DNA of 64,000 nt from Prostheceraeus crozeri. Lineage: Eukaryota; Platyhelminthes; Polycladida; Euryleptidae. Position numbers and translations under genes: made by a program. Of the stretch, positions 48,024-58,770 are shown in pieces. The stretch's first letter is position 1; each line of letters begins with the position of its first letter. Under the pieces are notes generated by a model that did not search any database, had not been told where the DNA came from, and saw only the letters and a list, made by a program, of their open reading frames with translations. The DNA lies in contig CAJQUW010007105.1 in assembly GCA_907163375.1 (NCBI GenBank), positions 62,001 through 126,000 on the forward strand, written 5' to 3'.

Positions 48024-50264
48024 TCAAAAATCAATGTCTCTTTCCACCGTCAGGTCAGCCGAGCTTTCATTAATTGTCAAATTGTGATAGAATGGTTGTC
48101 TGTGACGAGGAATAAGCTTCGACAACTTCATTAGATCGTTGTACTTCTCTTCACATATTCCACGTTTAGTGGCTTGCCTCGGAACAACTTGATTCAAAAA
48201 ATCAAGCTGCACATTCCTCCTTAAGCAAGAGATTTCCTCAAATTCATCATCCTACTCTTGTTTGATGAAAACTTTAAGCGATCCCCTACGAAATTGAATA
48301 ATGCGGAAATGAGATAGCCCTGCGATTCTGGATTTGGAATCCTTAGGATTAAAATTTAGCATGTCAGAATATTGGAGGACAACTGCTTTATTCCTTTTTC
48401 TGCAAGAGTCAATTGTTTTAACGTAATCTGAGAAGTCAAACATCTCCAAGTTTCTGATTTTCTGGGAAATAGAAGCATGTATGCTGTCGGCAGACATGTA
48501 CGTGTGACCCGCTTCCAAGAATTTTAGCGTGATTGAATGTGCGCCAATGGAATCACAGTTCACGAGACGAAGCAATGCAGTCAGAAGAATCCTATTCTTA
48601 TTTTGCGAATTGCAATTATCTGCATAAAATATTATCTCTTTTGCATCTTGGCAAAAAGAGGAAATGAAGTGATGATAGGCGGAAGCTACATTCGACGCCT
48701 TTCTCCCCGCCTCTTCCTCGTGCCATAAAAAACAAAAAGATTCGCCCTTTTCACCAACCTCAGCAAATGTCTCATTGAAGAGATTTAACTTCTGACTAAA
48801 AAAAGCTTCCTTGAAACCTAGTTTTGGGATCTGTAGAACCTTTTGTATGTCGACAGAAAAGACCTTACTATCTCCTACAGATGTTGCAGATTCAGCTGAA
48901 TCTTGTTTCATTGATTGGCGAGCGACATTACTTCGACTTTTATGCTGTTCTAATCTGCATTGACCAGGGCTACATTCATGTGAGCACCCACTATAATGAG
49001 TATGACAGAAACTGCATTTGTCAACAGGGTGGTGAAGCAAATGAAATGTTGAAAGAATCGAATACATCTTCAAAATATTTCCTCGAACACTTTGCATTAC
49101 CATTCAAAAAAGTTTTATATAGTTCTGCCTTTGACAAATATGGCGGTAAATATCTGCGGTTTGGTGCATGCAACAATCTGTAGTGTGAAATGCTTGGCTT
49201 GTACGATTCAATAAAGACGATAATTGATTCTCTGTATTCTTTCGAGAATTTGTTGGTTGGTTCATGTCTTCCTCTTTTGTCAGGCGGAGCACCATCAGTG
49301 GAATCAAATTCATTAGGGACATCTGCAAAGACTGATCGAAGAACCGAATCGTTAGAAATGCCTAAGGTTTCTAGGAAGAAAGCTTTACAAACTACTTTTC
49401 CAGATATTTTGTAAGTGGCTATCGTGTCACCTTTTTCGACTTGCTGTCACGCATACAACATGTCACCGAATGAAATACGAAGTCTCTACGTTCTTGTATT
49501 GTTTTGCCCCAATATCTGTCGTGAATCGTCTGACGGTCTTGGATTAATATCTCAGAACATTTGAAATTTCTAGCTCGATGTGAATTTTCATCGTGAGTGC
49601 AAGCAATCTCTACCATTGGATGTCTTGCTGATTTTGAAACTGTTCCATCAGTTATCTTAGTCGATATTTGTTCTGGCTCGCTTCTTGCTGACGCATCATC
49701 AACACCGTCACGCTGATTAAGTTCTGGTTCAGAATCTCTCAATGTATATGATACTTCGTAAGCGCTAGTTTCCGGTATAGGCCTACATGTAGAGAACTCA
49801 TTAAACTGTTTCCAAGACGCACGAGCGACATCATCATCTTGATTAAGTTCTGGTTCAGAATCTCTCAATGTATCTGATACTACATAACCGCTAGTTTTCG
49901 GTATAGGCCTACATGTAGAGAATTCATCAAACTGTTTCCAAGACGCATGAGCGACATCATCATCTTGATTTAGTTCTGGTTCAGAATCTCTCAATGTATC
50001 TGATACTCCATAACCGCTAGTTTCCGGTATATAAGTAGAGAACTCATGCAACTCCTTCCACGGCGCACGAGCGACATCATTGATGTTTTCATTCATTAAC
50101 GTCGACCAAAATCCACATGGTGCTGCTGATTCTTTGAACGGAATGTGTGGATGATCAATTGGACTGGGCATATCATTGTCAATATTGGTTTCCAAGATGT
50201 GTGCATTAGGATCTGACGTACATATAATTTTTCGTACATATAAATGTTTCGGATTGTTTCGCAC
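48024..50264 (-). pseudogene. transposase-like gene with DUF7869-type motifs, internal repeats
   Basis: This is a long minus-strand gene of a protein family that is common as multicopy transposon-like genes in animals. The N-terminal part (49419-50264) holds three tandem 42-residue repeats (SDTLRDSEPELNQ, DDDVA.ASWKQF, EFSTCRPIP). The middle, in another frame without Met (about 49010-49405), reads FLETLGISNDSVLRSV and later HYRLLHAPNRRYLPPYLSK. A Cys-rich CSFCHTHYSGCSHEC follows. The C-terminal domain (48252 on) has SVDIQKVLQIPKLGF, IIFYADNCNSQNKNRILL and LEAGHTYMSADSIHASI, acidic motifs consistent with an RNase H-like nuclease. After a TAG (48252) the usual end EEKYNDLMKLSKLIP follows in frame. 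I see about two frameshifts and one stop. The family name is from memory; a Sola-like or KDZ-like assignment is not excluded. Confidence 0.62.
49715..50080 (-). repeat. three 126-bp in-frame tandem repeats
   Basis: Units start at 49715, 49841 and 49967, exactly 126 bp apart, each coding 42 residues. The third is slightly shorter. Copies are highly similar, so the expansion is recent and the reading frame was kept through it. Confidence 0.85.
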
Positions 50265-50572
50265 GAATTGAGATCAGAATTTCCAAGGAGAAAGATCACT
50301 CAGCACGTAAATGTTCAGTCGTACAGAGAATCAGATTGTCATTGAATCGCAACTCAGAGATCACTTTTCACTAAAACACGTAGACGTCCAGTCGTTGACG
50401 CTGAGTCAGACTGAAACTCGCAGGCCGTCAGGTCAGATTGAACAGAAATGGTTTTAGTGAGAAACACATAGATTTCCTTCGCAGTGAGCACAATAGAATA
50501 CAACCCGTCAGCAATTTCAAAATAGTTACCAACGTCTACGAACGTTGGATTTCGCTCAATAAATTGACTAAG

Positions 50573-50608
50573 TGTGTGCGCGCGTGTGTGTGTGTAAGAG
50601 AGAGAGAG
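50573..50608. repeat. compound microsatellite (GT)n(GA)n
   Basis: Alternating GT/GC then GA dinucleotides, about 35 bp. Confidence 0.85.
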
Positions 50609-51277
50609 ATAGAAATTGAGTGAGAAAGAGCAAGGAACTGCCCTGCATCTGTAGGCTGCACATGTGGACGACTTGAATATTCGCTGTCAGATATGAGTGG
50701 ATGTATTTCAAGTGTTTCTCCGCACCAGTAAATGTTCAAAATGCGATTGGAAATGCTACGCTAAAACCGCTCACTTTAACCCGTATTCAGCCGAAAGGGG
50801 TAATTAATTACCCCAGACTATTTTAACTCAACATAAAAAAAATTCTAATAAGGGCACAGCCCTGTCCTTACACATGTTTAAGTTTTTATTCACTGTTAAT
50901 AAGAAATAAGATCCTGTAATTCCGTACTATTCATACCTTACTTGTAATCGCAATAACGTTTAGTAGTGGGGTAACTTGTTACCCCTTTTGGTCGTTTGCG
51001 TGATTTTTTTGAAGACACGTAATTTTAATTGTTTGCACTTTCACTAGCATCTACATTTACCACGTAGCCACATTTCGCGCGTACACACACAGGAGCACAC
51101 ACACACACACACACACACGCACGCACGCGTTCGATAGTGGCATAAAAAGACACGCTTGACAATAGAAGCGCTTGCTGCCGCGCATCCAATGAGAAATGCG
51201 AGCTAAATTTACATGCGCTGTGAAGTAAGATAAACCTCGCAGTTGATCGATTTACAAGTCAGTTACTGATTAAGAAA

Positions 51278-53028
51278 ATGTCGCGCCGGCGTTATAATGC
51301 AGAGCAAATAGCTGACATGCTAACCAATATTCCATCAGATGAAGAAATACCAAGTGAAGACGATGCAAGTGTGGACGAAAGAGATAATATCGAAATGAAT
51401 GACTATCCCCAATCCGATGAATTTGAGATGGAGAGCCCCTCAGAACAATCCAGTGAATCATGTGACGATGATGATGACGACAATGACATCGTATGTGGCC
51501 GAAATGGTTTCCAATGGTCTAGAAAATCCCCTCATCGTGCTTCGTTCCGGCAACAAAACATAGTACGAGAGTCTTTGGGCCTTGCACCTCCAGTCAGAGA
51601 CTTAGAATCTGTGGACGATTTTTTTCGTTATGTGATTGATTACAGGCTTATACGAGACATACTTTTCAATACGAACAAGCGGCTACCACACGATGCAATG
51701 GAACTGGTTGAAAATGAAATTTATGCATATATTGGACTTCTACTTTTGTTTGGCCTATCCAAAAAGTGTGATGTCGAAATTCAGGACATATGGAAAAAAG
51801 ACAGTGTGCATTTTTTGCCTTTAGCTGTGCTTACAATGTCAAGAAACCGTTTCTTGCAAATAAATAGGCACATAACATTTGATGATATCGACTCAAGAAA
51901 TGAACGAAAAGTCAACGACCCAAAATGTTACAAAATTCGAGAAATGATGACCCACTTTCGAGACAAAATTCGACAAGCAATTGTACCATCTGAAGAACTC
52001 TGTGTGGACGAAACACTATACGCTTTTCGTGGAAAGTGCTCAGTGCGACAATACATGCCGAATAAACCCAATAAATACGGGTTGAAATACTGGACCATTG
52101 TTGACGGAAAAACTGGCTATGCACTTGACACAACACTTTACGCTGGAAAAGAACAGCAAGGAAACAGACGAAACGTGAACGTGGGTGAAAATGTGGTGCT
52201 CGAACTTTGCCGACCTTACTTTCGAACCGGTAGAGGAGTGACAGTGGACAATTTTTTCACATCAATTCCTTTAGCCAATCGTCTATGGCAGGAGGGATGA
52301 CTCTGACAGGAACTCTTCGTCAAAACAAGGTTGAGATTCCTGCCAGTTGTCTGACAAAGAATCGAGACTTATACAGTTCAGAATTTCTGTTTGCTGGTCC
52401 TTTGACACTGTGTTCATATGCTTGCAAACCAAAGAAGATGGTCGTTTTACTTTCCACCGAGCACCATACCTCAACTATCGATTCGAATGACAAAAAGACT
52501 CCGAAAATCATCGAGGCCTACAACGATTACAAAGGTGGAGTTGATGCGCTCGATTGGCGGATCGAAAAATACACGTGCCGGCGGAAAACAGCTCGATGGA
52601 CACTGAATGTTTTTTTCTATCTTCTCGATGTTGCTGCAGCAAATGCAGTCGTGCTAAGCAAATTGGTTTTTGTCCTGAAAAACGAGCCTCGAAACCTTTC
52701 ACCCAGATATCGGAAAGATGCATTGGAGAAACTTGCAAGGAGCCTACTTCAACCTTGCATTGACGATCGAATCAGCAAGTGGCAGGTGTCCCGGCAAGGG
52801 ATCCCGAGGGAGCTTCAGCATCTCGCTATGTCATTGGGCTTTCTATCGAGCACTCCTGGAGGTGCACATGGACAGCTGCAGGTGCCGAGAAATTCATCTG
52901 GCCGCTGCCATCTCTGCCCGCGCAGCCTTGACCGGAAAACCAGAATGAACTGTGTTTTTTGTGTTCGTTTTTGTTGCAAAGAGCATTGCTCGCAGTTGTG
53001 CGAAGATTGCAAACAGAGCTTCGAATAA
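51278..53028 (+). pseudogene. piggyBac transposase, one frameshift
   Basis: This encodes a DDD transposase that excises and inserts precisely at TTAA. The N-terminal 75 residues are acidic and disordered (an Asp run near residue 68). The catalytic Asp residues are visible in ELCVDETLYAFRGKCSVRQY (near residue 244), RGVTVDNFFTSIPLA (near 323) and NDYKGGVDALD (in the second frame). The C-terminal 40 residues form a Cys-rich zinc-binding domain (CHLCPRS...CVFCVRFCCKEHC). The protein would be about 586 residues, the normal length. The only lesion seen is a one-base shift in the Gly codon at about 52296, where the 340-codon frame ends and the 247-codon frame (52285-53028) continues. Confidence 0.93.
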
Positions 53029-53046
53029 ATTTTGAAAAGAATTGAA

Positions 53047-53125
53047 ATTACATTGTTAATTTACAATGTTACAATGTAATTTACAATGTTACAATGTTAC
53101 ACAATAAATTACAATGTTAAGCAAA
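53047..53125 (+). repeat. TTACAATG short tandem repeat
   Basis: TTACAATG and close variants recur at least five times just after the transposase stop. AATAAA at 53102 within it may be the poly(A) signal. Confidence 0.7.
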
Positions 53126-53374
53126 TTTCAGTTTTTACTTCAGAACCAAAAAAAGTAGTATGCAAGATTACAGCAGTAAATTAATTAATAAATCAATTAA
53201 TTTAAAAAAAATTATCATTCAGCTATCTTATCGTATGGTATTGACTACATAAACGACCATAAGATCAACAAATCTAGATTTCGTAATTTATCATAATCGA
53301 AAAATGCATGGGGTAATAAATTACCCCTTTTGGTAAACAACGTTCGAAAAATGTTTTGGCTGAATACGGGTTAA

Positions 53375-53690
53375 ACTACGTGCTTTTCGTGTAGCTTTTA
53401 GAAATGAAATATTTTCCTTAAGTGCTTCTGCTTTTCCTTTCAGGGATTAAACAAAAGATATCTATAACTCAGAAGCAATTACTTTAAAATATGTGCTTTA
53501 CTGCTTTTAGAGATGCAATTATTTCTAAAATTGTAAAGTACGTGTTTTTTGAAAAAAATATCTCCTATAGTAAACATGATTCGAACTTATGGATTTTATA
53601 AGATGATAGTATAAGGTGTAAAATTCATTTTTCGATATGCTACAGTAAAAAAACGTACTTTAAACTACGTGCTTTTGCCTTTGCACGGCA
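53375..53690 (+). repeat. degenerate ACTTTAAACTACGTGCTTT repeats
   Basis: Words of this type followed by GCTTTTAGARATG occur at about 53371, 53490 and 53656, and a related word precedes the piggyBac at 50745. They look like subterminal repeats of a host element interrupted by piggyBac. Confidence 0.45.
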
Positions 53691-54166
53691 GCATTAGAGA
53701 TGCCATTTCTGTTCAGCATATTCAACATCAAAAACTGAATGAGCACGTAAAGTGACCACATCTGCTTCATAGAGTAGGTGTATTAGGTAGAGTGGCAACT
53801 CAGCATTTTTTAAATCCCCAATATACAGCTTCGATTTCATCAAATGAACATGAGTCGAGACCCCGTACCACCTGTGAGATATGCAAGTTTCTACACTTTT
53901 GGAGAAATTAACACGAATCTGACTGATCATGATAGCAATACAAAATAAAGAATTGTATTCCTATGTACAAATCCTCCATTTCATGTCAATTTGGAGAGGC
54001 ATAGTTAGTTAAATTAGCTATTAGATGGGTTACCATCACTAAAAGCTCACCATTATTATAATTAGATTATTTTCTTAAGCGTGATCATATCACAAAGTGC
54101 CACTGAAAGAGCAAAACATCATGTAATCAAGGAAGCTTATCATAATTAACTTTAAAAGATGCCCAT

Positions 54167-54600
54167 GGTCCACATCACTATTCTGACTCAAGAAATGACG
54201 CCTTGTGAATCATAAAATTGTGCCACTGAAAATGAATTAAAAACATGACATCTCAGCTAAGAAGCACAATGAAATCTCAACTTTTCCTGGAAGACTTGCA
54301 CGAACTTGCATTATAATGTGGTTCATGAAATGCTCTAGATCATCAGCTTAATTTCCGCTTAATTAAGATGTTTGCTGGCGAATATTCATTCCTTTTGATA
54401 TGCAACTTGTTTCATACTACTTATAAAGGGGCTTCATCTCGGTAATATATAAATTTGCAAAATTTTAGCTTTTTAAAAATTGCTCAGATAATTTTTTGGA
54501 CCGCAGGTACATAATCTTTTCATATAAAAATTTTCACTGAATGCAGATACCTGTTTAAGTCGATACTCTACCTACATATACTTACTCTATGATCCGCTTT
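54167..54600 (+). repeat. left arm of a 9-kb inverted pair
   Basis: About 430 bp matches the reverse complement of 62805-63243 at roughly 70-80% by eye. Landmarks are GGTCCA..TACTATTC, TTAATTTCCGCTTA, ATTCATTCCTTTTGATAT, CTTATAAAGGGGCTTCAT, TTTTTGGACCGCAGG and AAAAATTTTCACTGAAT. The outer tips read GGTCCAYATTAC. They could be ancient terminal repeats of one large element or two oppositely oriented repeat copies. Confidence 0.65.
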
Positions 54601-54934
54601 AAATATCGCGAAGCTCAAATCACAATGAAAGGAAGAATTGGTATTATGATTGATTGAATTGTGATTTTGATTCCTAATACATGGATATTGCGTCCTCCTG
54701 TGTTAACTTGAATGCTGTCAATTGGTAAGTTGAATGCACAATCCGGTATCTTGAAAGCATATATTGGTAAACCAAAAGACTATGGATAGTCCATAGTCTT
54801 TGGGTAAACCTGTTAAACTACATTTCAGTTCCGGTATCTTGATTCAGCGCTTTGGTAACAAGAACGGGAAAAGCTATATAATCCCTATGATCAACATTCA
54901 ACTGCTTGACCAAATGTTGCTTTGATGGGTTAAG

Positions 54935-55060
54935 GTCCATTCACACCGGACGCGGCGCGGTCTCGCACGTCTCTGAATGAACAGCCCATAGGTTTATTTA
55001 AGTTTTGAACGAAAATTTTGACGCATGAGGACGCGCCGATAGAGTACACGTTATGTCGAA
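54935..55060 (+). repeat. solo terminus-like sequence, possibly MITE
   Basis: GGTCCATTCACACCGGACGC resembles the conserved ends of several vertebrate and invertebrate MITE families. The GC-rich block is out of character here. No partner end was found. Confidence 0.3.
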
Positions 55061-56294
55061 GACAAGACTGAAAGCCCGGTCATTACAGTTTTCGTTCTCA
55101 AATGTTTTTTGCTTTTCCTCTAAGTTGCATTTTTTGTTCTTCCGGAATCACATTCTTATCAGAACATCAAAAATTTCAAAAAAATTGTGAGTCAAAAATA
55201 CAGCAAGTTCTGGACAATGATGTAATCACATCATTAGATTGCCAGGGTTAAACGTGAAATAAGCGTTAACTATGGCATTGTTTTCATTGTCTTTCCTACA
55301 AGCATTAATTCGTTTTGATATTAAGAAACTGCTGAACCTATTTAAATCGCTTCTGTTAAATTATTTGATTCTCTTTTCAAATGAATTTAGATACATAAAT
55401 TCTGTGTTCGTGTTCCTACTACCAGCTTGAATCATGTAAGAATCAGCCCATTTCGAACGCAATCTATTGCATTTCATGCAAAAACTTTCAGTAAAACTAC
55501 ATTCAATACTTTGAAAGGGTACGTTTAAATCTCCTGCTTTAGACAATCGTTTAAAATCACCATTAAGCGTGTTCGGATGCTTAAGACAATTCATAAAAAT
55601 CTGTGGCGTATTACTTACATTACACTTATGAGTGGCAATGTACAACTGTTAGCCATGCGAACGGAAAAGTCCTTGGAAAATCAATTTTGTCAATTAGATT
55701 CTACCTTTTAAAAGCTATATACATTGGCGCTTATATTTAAAACTGATGTCTTAACAAAAAATTCATTTTTGAAAATGATTATTCCAAGGATTTTGTGCTG
55801 TGTCCACCGTGACCTTCTCTGGATTACAGAATGCAATTCGATCAGTTGTTGTATCAGATGGAGTGCTTCTACACAGTTATTACATCATCATTATGATAAC
55901 GGGTCTGATGTGCTTAACCAACTTCTTTATGTACTATATCAGCTGTCAAGGATTCAGAAGCACCTGTCATTCAATTTGGCAAGACAAGGAATGGCACGAA
56001 TAGTATACCGTTAAAAATATAAAACTGTTCAAGTGTGGTTATCTGATATCATGCTTTGTTTGGTTTACCGTCGGCGTCGGTAGTGACTTAAATCACATGA
56101 AAAAAAGATTTTGCGATTTTTTCGTGCGATTAATCAACCTTTTGAAAATGCGTTGAAGATGTCATATGTCGCACATGTAAGCTTCAGCGCAATTGCTTAA
56201 TAAAATCGGTTGCTTCGATAGAAGTAAAATTGGTTGCATCGCGCAATGTATTCTAATATCTGTTGTGCATAAGTAGTGTGAATCATGAGGAGGG
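55061..56294. other. interior of the 9-kb inverted structure, nothing recognised
   Basis: ORFs at 55361-55645 (-) and 55724-56014 (+) lack recognisable motifs. Confidence 0.35.
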
Positions 56295-56322
56295 ATCCCG
56301 ATTAACCAAATTCAATGGCACT
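56295..56322 (+). repeat. 28-bp inverted repeat, left member
   Basis: ATCCCGATTAACCAAA followed by TCAATGGCACTC is matched inverted at 61910-61937 with three differences. Both members lie next to GTGCCATAG-rich sequence. No target duplication is seen, so these may be ends of two separate small elements. Confidence 0.6.
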
Positions 56323-57457
56323 CTATGCCATTCTATGACACGCAATGGGAGTGCCATAGCACACCTCACCATTCAATCGAAGTCAATTGGATCCTATTGC
56401 ACTGGAAGTGGGAAAATATGAGTGCCATAGAAGCTATCCAAAAGAAGCAAACGCGCAGCGACAGTTTTGACTCTGTAATCTGACTTTGTCCAATGATATT
56501 GCAACATTTGCATGTTCAGTATAATTTCAGATGCCTTTGGCATGTGCAACAGTCATTGTTAATCACATCCTTTGGTCGTGTCTCAGTGTCTCGCATTTTT
56601 ACGAAAATCCGTCGTTTGCTGAATCAATCATCTTATCCGGTTTGTCTCAATCATCACACCAATGGAGTAAGTTCAAATGAAACTTCAGTTGTTCAGTATC
56701 ATTTGTATAGTCCATCAGTCAAATCATCAAGTCCTCATTGTTCCAGCAATTCATTCACGCACTGTTTTATTGAATTGTGCAATTATTTAGATTTTTCGAG
56801 GTAGAATTAGAAGATTTATGTAGACAGTCTTATCTATTCCTCGTTCAATTGTCGTATGTGTAAAGTAGCCAGTTCAAAATACGTTCAAGTGCTATGCGAT
56901 GTGCGTTATCATAGCACAAAAATTATTGTAAATTTGAATATTTTAACTAGATTAAATTATTCAGGATATTAATTTGAAAATCGTAAACCTTTCTCAGCGA
57001 AGACCTACGCATAAATTTATGCTATAAGTTTTGAAGATAAGCTGTAATCACTTAAATGATGCAGCAGTTAGTTACATCGAAATTGGAACAGAATTTTTCT
57101 TATATTAGATACCGGGTGTATCTTTTGATTCCGCTTGTTTCATAGCTTTCTGACTGGCCCAAGCATATTATGTTTTAAATTTCAGTTCGGGCTAATCGGG
57201 TTCTTTCAACGAGTCTGCTGCGTCATCTGAGAAATCCACGTTTGGTGAAATCCTCGAATCGGTGTTTTAAGCCATGAAGTAAGTTATCAAGTCCTCGGTG
57301 TTCCAACAATTTATACACTACTATCTGATTGAATTACAGTCCAATTATTTTTGGTCTTTTAGGTAACACTTAGAAAACCGTTCTTTAATTTCACTTTCAA
57401 AACCTTTAATAGGTGTGCCATCAGGTTGACTCCACTGTTTCACAAGTGGTTGGAAAG

Positions 57458-57937
57458 ATCAACTCGAGAAAATGAGAAATCGAACACAGATTTTCTTCAA
57501 CCAATTAAGAGAAAATATTAAATTATTATTCTGTGTAACGCTTCGCTTTCTGCTTCTGCTGGTAAAATCATAAAAATAAAGGGAACTTTAAAATCTCATT
57601 GAACGAATTGTAACAGAGTCTGATGCATGGGAGCTGCTTTCTCTTGTTCCCACAGGCCGACGAATTTCTATGTTCTTTTCTGAGGTGCATAGTTGACCAT
57701 TGAATCACTTTCATAGAAGGATTGGCACTGTATGCAATTAGCAGTTGATAGACATGTGATATAGAGACAGTCACGTGAACTCACACTCTAGATCTTATTG
57801 TGCGAGCCGATTCTCCAACATATGTCGATGTGCAACCTGTACATTCAATGAGACATATACAAAACTTTAACAATCACACTTCAGATTTGTAAGACTGTGT
57901 ACAGTAGGCTATACACAGTTAGCTATCATGTATACAC
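57458..57937 (-). pseudogene. Penelope-like element 3' end, left inverted copy
   Basis: On the minus strand the frame shows ICLIECTGCTSTYVGESARTIRSRV then a break and further open sequence, matching a Cys-rich knuckle plus the GIY-YIG start (YVGE and R...R) of Penelope-like retroelements. Upstream in coding sense (58000-58110) PNSNELRIQE and KEYGTNVV recall the segment between reverse transcriptase and nuclease in this group. It forms one arm of a palindrome with 58297-58770. Confidence 0.55.
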
Positions 57938-58296
57938 TCCTGTTGTGACATGGGTAGTAAAATATGAGATAGAGATTTATTAGGGAAACAGACATTCAAT
58001 GAGGTGGCAAACTACATTTGTACCATATTCTTTTTATTTCTCTTGAATTCTCAATTCATTGCTATTTGGTAATGATGACCACAACTTTTCTCTTTCACCT
58101 CTTTCTCACTCGATATACTCACTTGCTTCATGGCATGTCTGATAACTTTCTTTGGACAATCGCTCTTGCATTGCCGTTTGGAATTTGTGTTACATTCATG
58201 TCATTTTCCTTCAAAGCATCATTTTTTCACATTTCTTGAAGTTCACCTAAGTTCAATTTTCAATGGATTGACGAGGATATATAAAAAATGGCATTA

Positions 58297-58770
58297 GTGT
58301 ATATATGATAGCTATCTGTAAATACTGCACACAGTCTTACAAATCTGAAGTGTGATTGTTAAAGTTTTGTATATGTCTCATTGAATGTACAGGTTGCACA
58401 TCGACATATGTTGGAGAATCGGCTTGCACAATAAGATCTAGAGTGTGAGTTCACGTGACTGTCCCTATATCACACGTCTATCTACTGCTAATTGCATACA
58501 GTGTCAATCCTTCTATGAAAGTGATTCAATGGTCAACTATGCACCTCAGAAAAGAACATAGAAATTCGTCGGCCTGTGGGAACAAGAGAAAGCAGCTCCC
58601 ATGCATCAGACTCTAGTACAATTCGTTCAATGTGATTTTAAAGTTCCCTTTATTTTTATGATTTTACCAGCAGAAGCAGAAAGCGAAGCGTTACACAGAA
58701 AAAAAATTAATATTTTTTCTCAATTGGTTGAAGAAAATTTGTGTTCGATTTCTCATTTTCTCGAGCTGAT
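58297..58770 (+). pseudogene. Penelope-like element 3' end, right inverted copy
   Basis: About 474 bp, roughly 95% identical to the inverted left arm, coding outward on the plus strand with the same TYVGESA and IRSRV words. The two copies face away from each other around a 359-bp spacer. Head-to-head truncated copies are a known insertion outcome for Penelope-like elements. Similarity stops at the same CTCGAG word (57465 and 58760), which may mark the 3' end of the element. Confidence 0.55.

Larger units (their letters stand above)
50780..53370 (+). mobile_element. piggyBac DNA transposon, near-complete
   Basis: The element is 2591 bp, flanked by TTAA on both sides (50776-50779, 53371-53374), with 13-bp perfect terminal repeats CCCGTATTCAGCC. 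Palindromes GGGGTAATTAATTACCCC (50797), GGGGTAACTTGTTACCCC (50968) and GGGGTAATAAATTACCCC (53311) lie near the ends and probably bind the transposase. It also holds an (AC)n microsatellite at about 51091-51127 in the 5' leader and a TTACAATG tandem at 53047-53125 in the 3' part. It sits inside ACTTTAAACTACGTGCTTT-type repeats beside the DUF7869-like gene, so it probably inserted into that element. Confidence 0.94.

Noticed and set aside
54780-54808. Small palindrome GACTATGGATAGTCCATAGTC as a terminator or regulatory hairpin
   Set aside because: Short palindromes of this kind are expected by chance in AT-rich DNA and it adjoins no gene.
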